A stretch of DNA of 64,000 bases from Marinicella algicola. Its GTDB lineage: Bacteria; Pseudomonadota; Gammaproteobacteria; Xanthomonadales; Marinicellaceae. Position 1 is the first letter of the stretch. Every line of letters starts with the position of its first letter. The position numbers were made by a program, and so were the translations under genes. Shown in pieces: positions 33,007 to 43,654 of this stretch. Below the pieces are notes generated by a model, which saw only the letters and a program-made list of their open reading frames with translations, did not search any database and was not told the origin of the DNA. The stretch covers positions 3,756,001 to 3,820,000 of the forward strand of contig NZ_JAQOMR010000001.1 in assembly GCF_028401385.1 (NCBI RefSeq), given 5' to 3'.

Positions 33007-33050
33007 TATCTTGACGTCAAGTTAAATCCATATAGTTTGACGTCGAGATA
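33007..33050. promoter_or_regulatory. Two MarR operator palindromes between marR and the EamA gene
   Basis: TATCTTGACGTCAAGTTA (33007-33024) and TAGTTTGACGTCGAGATA (33033-33050) are two copies of an 18-base palindrome around TTGACGTCAA, with centres 26 bp apart. Site 2 ends a few bases before the GGAGG ribosome site of the transporter gene, where a bound repressor would block transcription. Confidence 0.75.
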
Positions 33051-33063
33051 AATGGAGGCAATC

Positions 33064-33969
33064 ATGCCCAGGACATCCGACTTCCTGCTGACCGCACTGG
33101 CGCCCGCGATCTGGGGCAGCACCTATATCGTCACCACCGAGTTGTTGCCATCGGGCCTGCCGTTGACGCTGGGGCTGTTGCGGGCGCTGCCGGCTGGGCT
33201 GATCTTGTTGCTGCTGGTGCGCCAATGGCCAAGGGGTGCGATGTTGCCGCGCCTTTTTGTGCTCGGGTTTCTGAATTTCGCCTTGTTCTGGAGCCTGCTG
33301 TTCGTGGCCGCCTATCGCCTGCCCGGCGGCGTTGCCGCAACGCTTGGCGCCACGCAGCCGTTGATCGTGTTGTTTCTGGCGCGCGCAGCACTTGGTACGC
33401 AGATCAGGCTGCTGGGGGTGGCCGCAGCACTTATCGGCCTTGTTGGCGTCGGCTTTCTCGTGCTCTCGCCGGACGCGGTGCTGGATCCGCTGGGAATTGC
33501 CGCATCCTTTGGTGGCGCGCTTTCGATGGCCGCAGGCACGGTTTTGACACGCAAATGGCAGTTTCCGGTGCCGCCGCTGACGCTGACCGCCTGGCAGTTG
33601 ACGACCGGTGGCCTGCTTCTGCTGCCGCTGGCCATCATTTTCGAACCGGCCTTTCCAGTACCGACACTGCAAAACATCGTCGGTCTTGTCTGGCTCGGCG
33701 TTGTCGGCGCGGCGCTCACCTATTTCCTCTGGTTTCGCGGAATTGCCCGGATCGGCCCGTCAAGTGCAGCGCTTCTGGGCTTTCTGAGCCCGCTGAGCGC
33801 CGTTGTCCTCGGCTGGATTATTCTGGGACAGGCCCTGTCATTGCCGCAGATTGCCGGTGTCATCCTGATCCTCGCAAGCCTCTGGCTTGGCCGTCATGCC
33901 GGGCGCAACGCCGCAATGCCGCAACCGGACATGACCGCGCCCCTGAAAGCCAAAACCCCGGCCGAATGA
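33064..33969 (+). CDS. EamA/DMT-family drug or metabolite exporter
   Basis: Ten-helix transporter of about 301 residues with two EamA repeats. LLTALAPAIWGSTYIVTTEL starts repeat 1, with GVAATLGATQPLIVLFLARA at its end; ALTYFLWFRGIARIGPSSAA and FLSPLSAVVLGWIILGQALS end repeat 2. ATG 33064 follows a GGAGG site and is preferred to 33052. Under control of the divergent MarR gene. The stop codon lies inside the terminator hairpin. Substrate unknown; the MarR control suggests aromatic or toxic compounds. Frame intact. Confidence 0.88.
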   Translation: MPRTSDFLLTALAPAIWGSTYIVTTELLPSGLPLTLGLLRALPAGLILLLLVRQWPRGAMLPRLFVLGFLNFALFWSLLFVAAYRLPGGVAATLGATQPLIVLFLARAALGTQIRLLGVAAALIGLVGVGFLVLSPDAVLDPLGIAASFGGALSMAAGTVLTRKWQFPVPPLTLTAWQLTTGGLLLLPLAIIFEPAFPVPTLQNIVGLVWLGVVGAALTYFLWFRGIARIGPSSAALLGFLSPLSAVVLGWIILGQALSLPQIAGVILILASLWLGRHAGRNAAMPQPDMTAPLKAKTPAE

Positions 33970-33980
33970 CCGGGGTTTTG
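33951..33980. terminator. Terminator overlapping the end of the EamA gene
   Basis: CAAAACCCCGG and CCGGGGTTTTG form an 11-bp perfect stem with an eight-base loop containing the EamA stop codon. The A/T flanks allow it to work in both directions, ending EamA from the left and pyc from the right. Confidence 0.85.
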
Positions 33981-34007
33981 CAAATGTCGGGCTGAAGAAA
34001 GCGTTCG

Positions 34008-37000
34008 TCAGTCCTCGAACACCACCAGAAGGTCCTTGGCGTCGATCTGGTCGCCCGCCTTCACATGGACTTCCTTGATGACGCCGTCACGGTCGGCGTG
34101 GAGCGCGGTTTCCATCTTCATTGCCTCGATCGAAACCAGCACGTCGCCGGATCTCGACCTGCTGGCCGGCGGAAATGGCCACGGTGGAGATTACACCCGG
34201 CATCGGCGCGCCGATCTGGTTCTGGTTGGCTGGGTCGACCTTCTGGTTGACACCGCCGGTCGCACCATGGGCCCGATCGGGCACCTTGATCGAGCGGGGC
34301 GCACCGTTGAGCTCGAAGAACACCGTGACCATGCCCTTTTCGTCGGCGCTGGTGATCGCCTGGTTCTGAACCACCAGCGTCTTGCCGCGTTCGATGTCGG
34401 CGATCAGCTCATTGCCTTCGTCGAGACCGTAGAAATAGGCAGGCGTCGGCAGAACCGCGACAGGGCCGTAGGTCTCGCTGGCCAGCGCGTAGTCGACGAA
34501 CACCTTCGGGTACATCAGATAGGATGCAAGCTCGAAATCATTGATCTCGCGCCCGATCTTTTCTTCGGCTTCCTTGCGTTCGGCCTCGAGGTCGGCGGCT
34601 TCCAGCAGAGAACCGGGCCGCACCGTATAGGGTTCATCGCCCTTCAGTGCCTTCTTCTGCAGGCCTTCCGGCCATCCGGCCGGCGGCTGGCCGAGGTCGC
34701 CCTTCAGCATCGAGACGACCGAATCCGGGAACGACATGTCCTTGGCGGGATTTTCGACATCGCTGACGGCGAGATCCTGGCTGACCATCATCAGCGCCAT
34801 GTCGCCGACGACCTTGGAAGACGGCGTCACCTTGACGATATCACCGAACATCTGGTTGGCGTCGGCATAGGCCTGCGCCACTTCGTGCCAGCGGGTTTCA
34901 AGGCCGAGCGAGCGGGCCTGTTCCTTGAGGTTGGTAAACTGGCCGCCCGGCATTTCGTGAAGATAGACTTCCGAGGCCGGTCCCTTGAGGTCGCTTTCAA
35001 AGGCTGCATATTGGTGGCGCACAGCCTCCCAGTAAAACGAGATGCGGCGGATATAGCCGGTATCCAGCCCCGGATCGCGCTCGTGACCCTTCAGTGCCTC
35101 GACGATGGAGCCAAGGCAGGGTTGAGAGGTGTTGCCGGAAAACGCGTCCATGGCCGCGTCGACGGCATCGACGCCGGCATCGACAGCCGAAAGCACGGTA
35201 GCCGCGGCGATCCCGGACGTGTCGTGGGTGTGGAAATGGATTGGCAGCTCGGTGGCATCGCGCAGTGCCGTAAACAGCATCTTCGCCGCTGCCGGTTTCA
35301 GCAGGCCGGCCATGTCCTTGACCGCGATGATATGGGCACCGGCGGCTTCCAGTTCCTTCGCAAGCTCGGTGTAATATTTCAGATCATATTGCGGTCGCTT
35401 GGCGTTCATGATGTCGCCGGTGTAGCAGATTGCCGCCTCGCAGAGCTTGCCTTCCTCGGCCACGGCATCCATCGAAACGCGCATGTTTTCCACCCAGTTC
35501 AGGCAGTCGAAAACGCGGAACAGATCAATCCCGCCCTGCGCTGCCTGTCGGACGAAATATTTCACCACATTGTCGGGATAGTTCTTGTAGCCAACGCCAT
35601 TGGCACCGCGCAGCAGCATCTGCAGCAGCAGGTTCGGTGCATTTTCGCGCACCTTTGCCAGCCGTTCCCACGGGTCTTCCGTCAGAAAGCGCATGGACAC
35701 GTCGAAGGTCGCGCCGCCCCAGCATTCCAGCGACAGAAGCTCCGGCAGCGCCTTTGCATAGGTCCCGGCAATAGTGGCAATGTCATGGGTGCGCATACGG
35801 GTCGCCAGCAGAGACTGGTGACCGTCGCGCATGGTGGTGTCGGTCATCAGGACGCGCTTTTCATTGCGCATCCATTTGGCGAATTTCTCCGGTCCCATCT
35901 GGTCGAGAAGCTGCTTGGTGCCCGGCTTCGGATCACCCTCGATGAAGGGCACGACGGGCGCGGCAATTTCGTCGGATGGCTTCGGACGGCCCTTGACCTC
36001 CGGATGACCGTTGACTGTGACGTCGGCCAGATAGTTCAGAAGCTTGGTGGCGCGGTCAGCGCGCTTGACCTGGGAGAAAGCTCCGGCGTTTCGTCGATGA
36101 AACGCGTGGTATAGCTGTAATCCATGAACTGCGGATGGGTGATGATCGCTTCAAGGAATGTCAGGTTGGTGGCGACGCCACGAATACGGAACTCCCTGAG
36201 GGCGCGATCCATACGGCGGGCTGCTTCCTGCGGGAGGGCGCCCATGACGTCACCTTTTCCAGAAGCGGATCATAGAACCGGGTGATCACTGCACCGGAAT
36301 AGGCGGTGCCGCCGTCCAGCCGGATGCCGAAACCGGTGGCGCCGCGATAGGCGGTGATCCGGCCGTAATCGGGAATGAAGTTGTGCTCCGGGTCTTCGGT
36401 GGTGATGCGGCACTGGAGCGCATGGCCGCGCAGATAGATTCTCGTCCTGCGGGGAACGCCGGATTCTTCGGTACCGATCACAGCGCCGTCGAGAATATGG
36501 ATCTGCGCCTTGACGATATCGATGCCGGTCACGGTTTCCGTCACCGTGTGCTCGACCTGAATGCGCGGATTGACCTCAATGAAGTAGAATTTTCCGGTAT
36601 CGGCATCCATCAGATATTCGACGGTGCCGGCGCCGATGTAATCAGTCGCCCGGCCGATTTTCAGCGAGTATTCGGCAAGTTCGGCGCGCTGTTCTGCATT
36701 GAGGTAGGGTGCCGGCGCGCGCTCGACGACCTTCTGGTTGCGGCGCTGGATCGAGCAGTCACGTTCGAACAGGTGTACGACATTGCCATGGGTGTCACCG
36801 AGGATCTGGCTTTCCACATGGCGGGCGCGTTGCACCAGCTTTTCAAGATAGACTTCGTCCTTTCCGAAGGCGGCCTTTGCCTCGCGCTTGGCTTCGATGA
36901 CTTCGCGGGCGAGATCGTCCTTGGAATGGATGGCGCGCATGCCGCGTCCGCCGCCGCCCCAAGACGCCTTCAGCATTACCGGATAACCGATCTCTTCGGC

Positions 37001-37465
37001 CATCTTTTCGACTTCCGTCATGTCATCGGGCAGTGGCTTGGTGGCGGGCACGACCGGAACGCCGACCTCGATGGCAAGATTGCGCGCGGCGACCTTGTTG
37101 CCGAGCCGTCGCATGGTTTCTGCCTTGGGGCCGATGAAGGTGATACCGGCTTCGGCACAGGCATCGACGAATTCAGGGCTTTCGGAAAGCAGGCCGTAAC
37201 CGGGGTGGATGGCATCGGCGCCGGAAAGCTTGGCAACGCGGATGATCTCTTCAATCGAGAGGTAGCTTTCGATCGGCCCCATATCATGGTCGAGATGCGG
37301 GCCGCGTCCGACCTGATAGCTTTCATCTGCCTTGAAGCGGTGGAGCGCCAGCTTGTCTTCTTCAGCCCAAATCGCGACCGTTTTTATGTCGAGTTCGTTT
37401 GCAGCGCGAAAAACACGGATGGCAATCTCGGAACGGTTGGCGACAAGTATCTTAGAAATCGGCAA
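34008..37465 (-). CDS. pyc: Pyruvate carboxylase
   Basis: Biotin enzyme making oxaloacetate from pyruvate. Biotin carboxylase domain: SKILVANRSEIAIRVFRAAN, MLKASWGGGGRGMRAI, FIEVNPRIQVEHTVTE. Carboxyltransferase domain: MTDTTMRDGHQSLLATRMRT. Biotinyl lysine: SIEAMKME near the C-terminus. Three breaks: a missing base at 36241-36243, another in the A-run at 36077-36079, and an extra base at about 34152 (GACTC read as GATCTC; removal restores QQVESGDVLVSIEAMKME). Repaired length about 1153 residues. The start is a TTG eight bases after GAGGAGG, giving the family N-terminus with an initiator in place of the usual MPISK. Confidence 0.96.
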
Positions 37466-37812
37466 GGAAGGCCTCCTCAGGAAAAAGCGTGACAATCGCA
37501 ATTTTAAACTCATAGCCAAACTCTGGACAGAGCGCAAATCCGCCTGATGGCTAAGTTAATTGTGGACCAATCCTGAGACGAGGCCAAGCCGGAATGCACG
37601 CGCTGCAAGGTTTCATCTGCTGTAGAGCGCACAAATTTCGGCAAGTTGCCGGGTTCGAGGCGGCCTGTCGGTTGGCTCAGCCAGGATTTGACGACCTCAT
37701 GTCCTTGACCTGCTTCTGGCCAGCGCTAACTCGGCTTTTGAAAACACGCAAACGGGCGGCGCAGATGCGTGCCGCCCGTTTGCCGCGTTGCAGGATAGAT
37801 CGTTGCGTCCGG
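37466..37812. other. Gap between pyc and the RND operon
   Basis: This 347-bp stretch holds the pyc ribosome site and presumably its promoter at the left end, and the terminator of the RND operon at the right end. Between about 37560 and 37740 a leftward frame is open for some 50 codons but has no recognisable family, start or ribosome site, so I do not call a gene. Confidence 0.5.
37749..37782 (-). terminator. Terminator of the RND efflux operon
   Basis: CAAACGGGCGGC and GCCGCCCGTTTG form a 12-bp perfect stem with a ten-base loop, followed leftwards by TGCGTGTTTTC. It lies 31 bases after the end of the RND permease gene. Confidence 0.8.
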
Positions 37813-40800
37813 TCAGCTTCTCAGGGCACGGTAGATTGCCGGAATAATCAGCACCGTAAGCAATGTCGACGATATCAGCCCGAACAGCAGCGAAATTGCC
37901 AGCCCCTGGAAGATCGGATCGGCGAGGATCACCGTCGCGCCGATGATGGCTGCGAGCGCAGTCAGCAGGATCGGCTTGAAGCGGATCGAACCGGCGGCGA
38001 TCAGCGTGTCGATCATCGGCACATCGTCCGACTTTGTATGTCGGATGAAGTCGACCAGCAGGATCGAATTGCGCACGATAATGCCGGCAAGCGCAATGAA
38101 GCCGATCATCGAGGTCGCCGTAAACGGGGCGTTGAACATCCAGTGGCCGAGCATGATGCCGATAAAGGTCAGCGGCACCGGTGTCAGGATCACAAGCGGC
38201 AGTTTGAACGAGCCGAATTGGGCGACGACAAGGATATAGATGCCCAGCAGCGCGACCATGAAGGCGGCACCCATGTCGCGGAAGGTCACCCAGGTAACCT
38301 CCCATTCGCCGTCCCACAGAAGCACAGGTTCGGTTGCGTCCTCCGGCTGGCCGTGGAGCTTGATGGCCGGTTTCGGCAGATCGCCCCAGTCCATCGCGTC
38401 GATCGCATCCTGAACCGCAAGCATGCCATAAAGAGGCGCCTCGTAGTCCCCGGCCAGCTCGCCGGTGACCATATCGGCATAGTGCCCGTTGTGGCGGAAG
38501 ATGGCGTAGGAGGTCAGCTCTTCCGTGACGCTCACGACATCGCCGAGTTCGACAACTGATGCGGTGCCACCAGTGGTCGAGGCAACCGGCGTCGACAGGA
38601 AGGTTTCATCGAGGACCTTCTGGTCCTTCGTGCGACCGATCTCGATTGGCATCGGCGGTCTGCCGCCGCCACGATGGGAATAGCCCACCGTCGTCGTGCC
38701 GTTGAGCGCGGCAAGAGCATCGAAGACATCCTGTTCGGCGACCCCGTAATATTCGAGATCGTCGCCCGAAATCGTCACCCTCAGACGCCGCGCCTGCTGA
38801 CCGTAGCTGTCATCGACATCTACGATGAAGGGCACGGAGCGGAACGCCGTCTTCACCTTTTCGGCGACAGCATGCCGGGTTTCGGCGTCCGGACCATAGA
38901 TTTCGGCCAGCAGTGTCGCCATCACTGGGGGACCGGGCGGCGGTTCGACAATTTTCAGAGAACTGCCTTCCGGCACGGCGACTTCGGCGAGAATCTGCTG
39001 TCGCAGGTCGAGCGCGATCTCGTGGCTTGAGCGATCGCGATCGCCCTTGGGGGTGAGGTTGATCTGGACGTCACCCATCTCCGGCCGGTTTCGCATGTAG
39101 TAATGGCGAACGAGACCGTTGAAGTTGAAGGGCGAGGCGGTTCCTGCATGGGTCTGAACCGAAATCACCTCCGGTGCTTGGAGAACCACATCGGCAACGG
39201 CCTGGGCAATCGCATCCGTCTCCTCGACCGAGGCGCCTTCCGGCAGGTCGATGGTCACCTGCAGCTCTGACTTGTTGTCGAACGGCAGAAGTTTGACCGT
39301 AACGTGTTTGGTGTAGAACAGGCTGAGCGAACCGAAGGTTGCCAGAAGTACCAGACCGATGAAGGTCCATGAACGGAGCTTGGTCTTCAGGATCGGGCGG
39401 GCCGCCGCTGCATAGGCACGGCCGAGCGGCCCGCCGCCATGGCCATCATCGCCATGAAGCTTGGCGTTTCCGGCAATCTTCACCATCAGCCAGGGCGTGA
39501 TCATCACGGCGACGAAAAACGAAAAGATCATCGCCGCGGAAGCAACCGCCGGGATCGGGCTCATATAGGGGCCCATCATGCCGGAGACGAACATCATCGG
39601 CAACAGCGCCGCCACGACGGTCAGCGTCGCCACGATCGTCGGATTGCCGACCTCGGCAACGGCTTCGATTGCCGCTTGTGTGCGCGTCCGTTCGTCGGGC
39701 ATGGCCCAGTGACGGGCGATGTTCTCGATCACCACGATGGCGTCATCCACCAGAATGCCGATGGAGAAGATCAGCGCGAACAGCGACACGCGGTTCAGCG
39801 TATAGCCCATGATATTGGCGGCAAACAGCGTCAGCAGGATCGTGATCGGAATGACGATGGCCACGACCAGCGCCTCGCGGAACCCAATGGCGACCCAGAC
39901 CAGGACGATGATCGAAACCGTGGCGAGGGCCAGATGGAACAGCAGTTCATTGGCCTTCTCATTGGCGGTTTCGCCATAATCCCTTGTGACGGCAACCGAC
40001 ATGGTGTCGGGAATGAGCGTGCCTTTGAGTTCATCGACGCGACGGAGAGTGTCGTGCGCGACATCAACCGCATTGGCCCCGGCGCGCTTGGCGATCGCCA
40101 GGGTCACGGCGGGAACGCGGTCCATCGTGCCATCTTCGGCAAGCGTGACCGAGGAGGCGATGGCATCGGAATCGTCGGTGATATAGGTGATATCGGCGAC
40201 ATCGCGCACATAGACCGGCCTGCCGTCGGCGCTTGTCAGCAAAAGATTGCCGATTTCGCCGGGGAAGACAGCGTCTGACCGGCCATCACGTCGACCTGCA
40301 TACCGTTGTCGCGCACGGTGCCGGTTGAAAACGCGCGGTTTGCCGCCGTCACCTTGCCAGTCAGAGCCTTCAGCGTGACACCGTAAAGGGCTAGCCGTTC
40401 CGGATCGGGCGCGACGCGGATTGCCTCGCCGGTCTCGCCGACCAGATAGGTCAACCCGACCTCATCGATCTTGGTCAACTCGGTCTGCAGTTCGCGGGCC
40501 ACCCGGGTCAGATCGTTTGCGGTAATGTCGGTATCTGCACCGGCAGAGGGCGTCAGCGTCAGCGCTACAATGGCGACATCATCAATGGTGCGTCCGATGA
40601 TCAGCGGTTCGGGAATGCCGACGGGAATGTCGGCCATATTGGCCATGACCTTGTCATGAACGCGCAGAACGGCGCTGTCGGATGGCGTACCAACCTTGAA
40701 GCGGGCCGTAACCATGACCTGGTTGTCGGACGTCTGGGAATAGACATGTTCGACATCATTGATGCCCTTGATGATCGTCTCCAGCGGTTCGGAGACGAGC

Positions 40801-41006
40801 TTGACGGCATCTTCCGCCTTCAAACCGGGCGCCTGGACGATGATATCGACCATAGGAACGGAGATCTGCGGCTCTTCTTCGCGGGGCAGCGTGAACAGTG
40901 CGACGAGGCCAAGCGCGAGCGCTGCCAGAAGGAAGAGCGGTGTCAGCGGCGAGGCGATGAAGGATTTCGTCAGCCCGCCGGCAAGGCCAAGCTTGTGCGG
41001 TTTCAT
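37813..41006 (-). CDS. RND-family efflux permease (inner membrane)
   Basis: Proton-driven efflux pump subunit of about 1064 residues with the usual two halves of six helices and two large periplasmic domains. LGLVALFTLPREEEPQISVP, GRTIDDVAIVALTLTPSA, IGILVDDAIVVIENIARHWA (proton-relay helix 4) and the C-terminal GIIVRNSILLVDFIRH are diagnostic. One C is missing in the run at 40261-40264 (plus strand G), restoring LSSPGEIGNLLLTSADGRPV. Its ATG overlaps the stop of the membrane-fusion gene (ATGA). No outer-membrane TolC-like gene lies nearby. Substrate unknown. Confidence 0.92.
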
Positions 41007-41998
41007 GGGACAATTACCTCATCGCCTGCGACAAGCCCGGTCAGCACTTCGATCATGGTCTGGCCATCGATTTCGGCATTGCCGCCGGTCATCACGGTTT
41101 TTCCCGTGTCTGGCCGCCGCTCAGCGTAACCGTGACGAAGTCCAGCCCATGGCGGGTGGAAACGGCCGTTGCGGGCACGAAAATGCATGGCGCTCACCGA
41201 TCGGGACGCGCACCAGAAAGCGCTCGTTGACATAGCCGGTCTTTAGTCCGTCGACTTCGACATCGGCAATCACCCGGTTGTTGTCGAGCTCGGGATAGAG
41301 CTTCACCAGTTTGCCCGTTGCTTCACCCTCGGCGTCGGGACGACTGATTTCGATGGTCGCGCCCTCCTGCAACAGATCTGCATGGCGGGCAGGAATGGCG
41401 AGCCTCAAGAAAAGCCGCCGGAGCCGATCGTTGCAATGGTTTCGCCCGGCATGATTACCGAGCCTTCAACCACCGGCACCTGCAGCACACGCCCGGACGC
41501 CGGAGCGAGGATCTCGCCCTCGCGCAATTGCTGGCGGACCACCTCCATATTGGCGTTGACGGAGGCGATATTGTTGACCACGACGTCGACTTGGGTTCTC
41601 AGCGTATCGAGTTGCTGGTTGCTCATGACACCGCGCTGATTGAGGTTTTCACCGCGCGCCAGCTCCGAGCGCGCGTTTTCGAGCGAGGCCTGAAGCCCTT
41701 TGAGTTGGGCCTCGTATGCTGCGATCTGGTAATCGAGCTTGTCATCCTTGACGGTGCCGATCACATCACCTTCGCTGACCGTATCGCCTTCGGTCAGCGT
41801 CAGGGTTTCCAGTGTGCCGCCGAGGCGGGCACGCGCCGGAACGGTGTCGCGGGCCTTGACCTCGCCATAAACCGCCTTCCACTCCGGCACGGTCATCGGC
41901 TCGACCTTCAGCGTTGCCGCTCCGGCTGAGGCGGCGGTGATCAGCGCGATCAGAAGCGCGGCCGCGCCGCGCCATGCAAGAGCTTTGGGCATGATCAT
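41003..41998 (-). CDS. RND efflux periplasmic adaptor (membrane fusion protein)
   Basis: Links the RND pump to an outer-membrane channel. A signal sequence at residues 1-27, then barrel-sandwich segments VPARARLGGTLETLTLTEGD and LAPASGRVLQVPVVEGSVIM around an alpha-hairpin (LKGLQASLENARSELARGEN, a coiled coil). Three bases are missing: in the A-run at 41410-41413, near 41185, and in the T-run at 41098-41102. Repair gives ERHAIFVPATAVSTRHGLDF and SGGQTREKTVMTGGNAEIDG, about 332 residues. Second gene of the DUF2892-MFP-RND operon. Confidence 0.88.
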
Positions 41999-42005
41999 CT
42001 CACTT

Positions 42006-42206
42006 TTAAAATGCGGTGCCGGGTTTGAAGCCGAGCTTCCTGAAAATCATGGCTGCCGGGCAGAAGCCGGTGAAGGCAGACTGCAGCATGTTGAGGCCGA
42101 TAAAGGCGGTGAACCAAAGCCAGTAAATGCTCACAAAAACCGTCAGAAGCACCGACAGGAGGATCATGACACCGGCAAAGGCCAGGACTGCGCGATCGAG
42201 AGACAT
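42006..42206 (-). CDS. DUF2892 (YgaP-like) two-helix membrane protein
   Basis: A 66-residue protein, MSLDRAVLAFAGVMILLSVL to MIFRKLGFKPGTAF, with two hydrophobic helices separated by a short turn (VSIYWLWFTAFIGLNMLQSA) and the family GFCPAAMIFRKLG ending with its single cysteine. The domain is the membrane part of YgaP rhodanese in other bacteria and is often found with sulfur or stress genes. GAGGAG ribosome site. First gene of a leftward operon with the MFP and RND genes, 7 bases before the MFP start. Confidence 0.82.
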   Translation of the reverse strand: MSLDRAVLAFAGVMILLSVLLTVFVSIYWLWFTAFIGLNMLQSAFTGFCPAAMIFRKLGFKPGTAF

Positions 42207-42226
42207 TGCAAACTCCTCGTTTAAAG

Positions 42227-42252
42227 ATACGTACTTTCGTATATACGGTATT
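42227..42252 (-). promoter_or_regulatory. Palindromic operator candidate upstream of the DUF2892-MFP-RND operon
   Basis: CGTATATACG (42238-42247) is a perfect 10-base palindrome inside a longer ATAC...GTAT symmetric AT-rich stretch, 20-45 bases before the first start codon. The position and shape suit an ArsR-type repressor, such as those that control other DUF2892 genes, but no regulator gene lies next to it. Confidence 0.4.
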
Positions 42253-42376
42253 ATAGCGAATTTGCAAGGCCCGTTATACTTCCCCATTCAGCCTTTCGGC
42301 GTCTGGAAACACGGACCGGAAGTTCCCATATTATAAGGCGAGGCGGTCGGTCCGCCGATTGATCAAGGTCACGAGC

Positions 42377-43319
42377 ATGGTTGAACAACAAGACACACTC
42401 GATCCCTATAATCTGCTCGGTGTTGCCAAAACGGCCTCTCAGGACGAGAATCAAGAAGGCCTACAGGCAACTTGCCAAGAAACTCCATCCGGACCTCAAC
42501 CCTGGTGATGCAGCCAAGGCCGAACAATTCGGTCGGGTGACGGCGTCCTATGACCTGTTGAGCGATCCGGAAAAACGCAGGCGGTTCGACGCCGGGGAGA
42601 TCGACGCCAATCAGCAGGAGCGACCGGAGCGGCAATATTATCGAACCCATGCCGAGGCCGATCCGAGCGCGCGCTACGAGTTCGAAGGCGGGTATGATGA
42701 TCTCGGCGAGTTCTTTTCCCGCGCCTTCGGTGGCCGGGCTTCCGCAGGATCCAGGCAGGAGCGCGGTTCAATGCGCATGCGTGGCGAGGATCGTCATTTT
42801 CACCTTCAAGTCAGCCTCATCGAAGCGCTTTCCGGCGCGAAGAAGACAGTCGGCCTGCCCGAGGGCGGGCGGATTGCGCTGACGATCCCCGCCGGAATTG
42901 AGGATGGCAAGACGCTGCGGCTTTCCGGTAAGGGTGCGCCGGGCGTCAATGGCGGCCCGCCGGGTGATGCCTATGTGCGTGTTGAGGTTCTGCCCGATGC
43001 CGTCTTCGTCCGTGATGGCGATGATATCTTGCTCGATCTGCCTCTCGGGATCGATGAGGCCGTTCTGGGCGCCAGCGTCCCTGTGCCGACAATTGACGGC
43101 CGGGTCAACCTTAAGGTCCCGGCCAGTTCCAGCTCAGGCAAGGTCATGCGGCTCAAAGGTAAAGGCGCGCCAAAATCCGGCGGCGGCGCTGGGGACATGC
43201 TTGTGACGCTGAAGATCGTATTGCCGCCAAAGCCCGACCCCGCCCTTGAGGAAGCGCTCAGAGCATGGCAGGGCGAACACGGGTTCGATCCGCGCGCGGG
43301 CTGGAAGGGAGGCCGGTGA
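42377..43319 (+). CDS. DnaJ C-terminal domain co-chaperone (CbpA-like)
   Basis: J-domain co-chaperone of about 314 residues. TLDPYNLLGVAKTASQDEIK followed by KAYRQLAKKLHPDLNPGDAA is the J domain with its HPD motif; a linker leads to two beta domains, FHLQVSLIEALSGAKKTVGL and LPLGIDEAVLGASVPVPTID. No zinc finger, so it is CbpA-like and not DnaJ. One A is extra at 42449-42450 (GAGAATC for GAGATC), so the J domain lies in a different frame from the rest; starting downstream of it would lose half the J domain. The gene overlaps cbpM (TGATG), the known modulator pair. Confidence 0.9.
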
Positions 43320-43654
43320 TGATCATCATGACCAAAACGCAAGTCTTGGAAAGGATCGGCCGGCTGAGCGCCGAACGCCTGGAAATCTGCATCACCCGCA
43401 CCTGGGTGAAGCCGCATCAGGGTGAGCGCGGACCAGCCTTCGACGAAACCGATCTGGCCCGTCTCCAGCTGATTGTCGAACTGACCGAAGACCTCGAGGT
43501 CAACGACGAGGCGGTGCCGGTCGTTCTGCGACTGATGGATGAACTCAGCACGTTGCGCCGGCGCATGAAGGCGCTCGATGCCGCGCTCAATGCCGAAGGT
43601 GAGGACGTCCGCACAGCGGTGATTGCACGGTTGCAGGATCGGCCAAAGGCCTGA
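43319..43654 (+). CDS. cbpM: CbpM-like chaperone modulator
   Basis: A 111-residue MerR-like helical protein that binds the J domain of CbpA and inhibits it in enterobacteria. ERLEICITRTWVKPHQGERG, FDETDLARLQLIVELTEDLE and VVLRLMDELSTLRRRMKALD match the family, with a C-terminal coiled coil. The ATG overlaps the co-chaperone stop as TGATG, so the two are made together. Ends at the same place as the convergent coaBC gene. Frame intact. Confidence 0.85.
   Translation: MIIMTKTQVLERIGRLSAERLEICITRTWVKPHQGERGPAFDETDLARLQLIVELTEDLEVNDEAVPVVLRLMDELSTLRRRMKALDAALNAEGEDVRTAVIARLQDRPKA

Noticed and set aside
34036..36114. A 692-codon rightward open frame opposite pyc, and similar long frames opposite leuS, the RND permease and nspC
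   Set aside because: They mirror strongly conserved genes on the other strand, have no protein family resemblance and arise from high-GC codon use.
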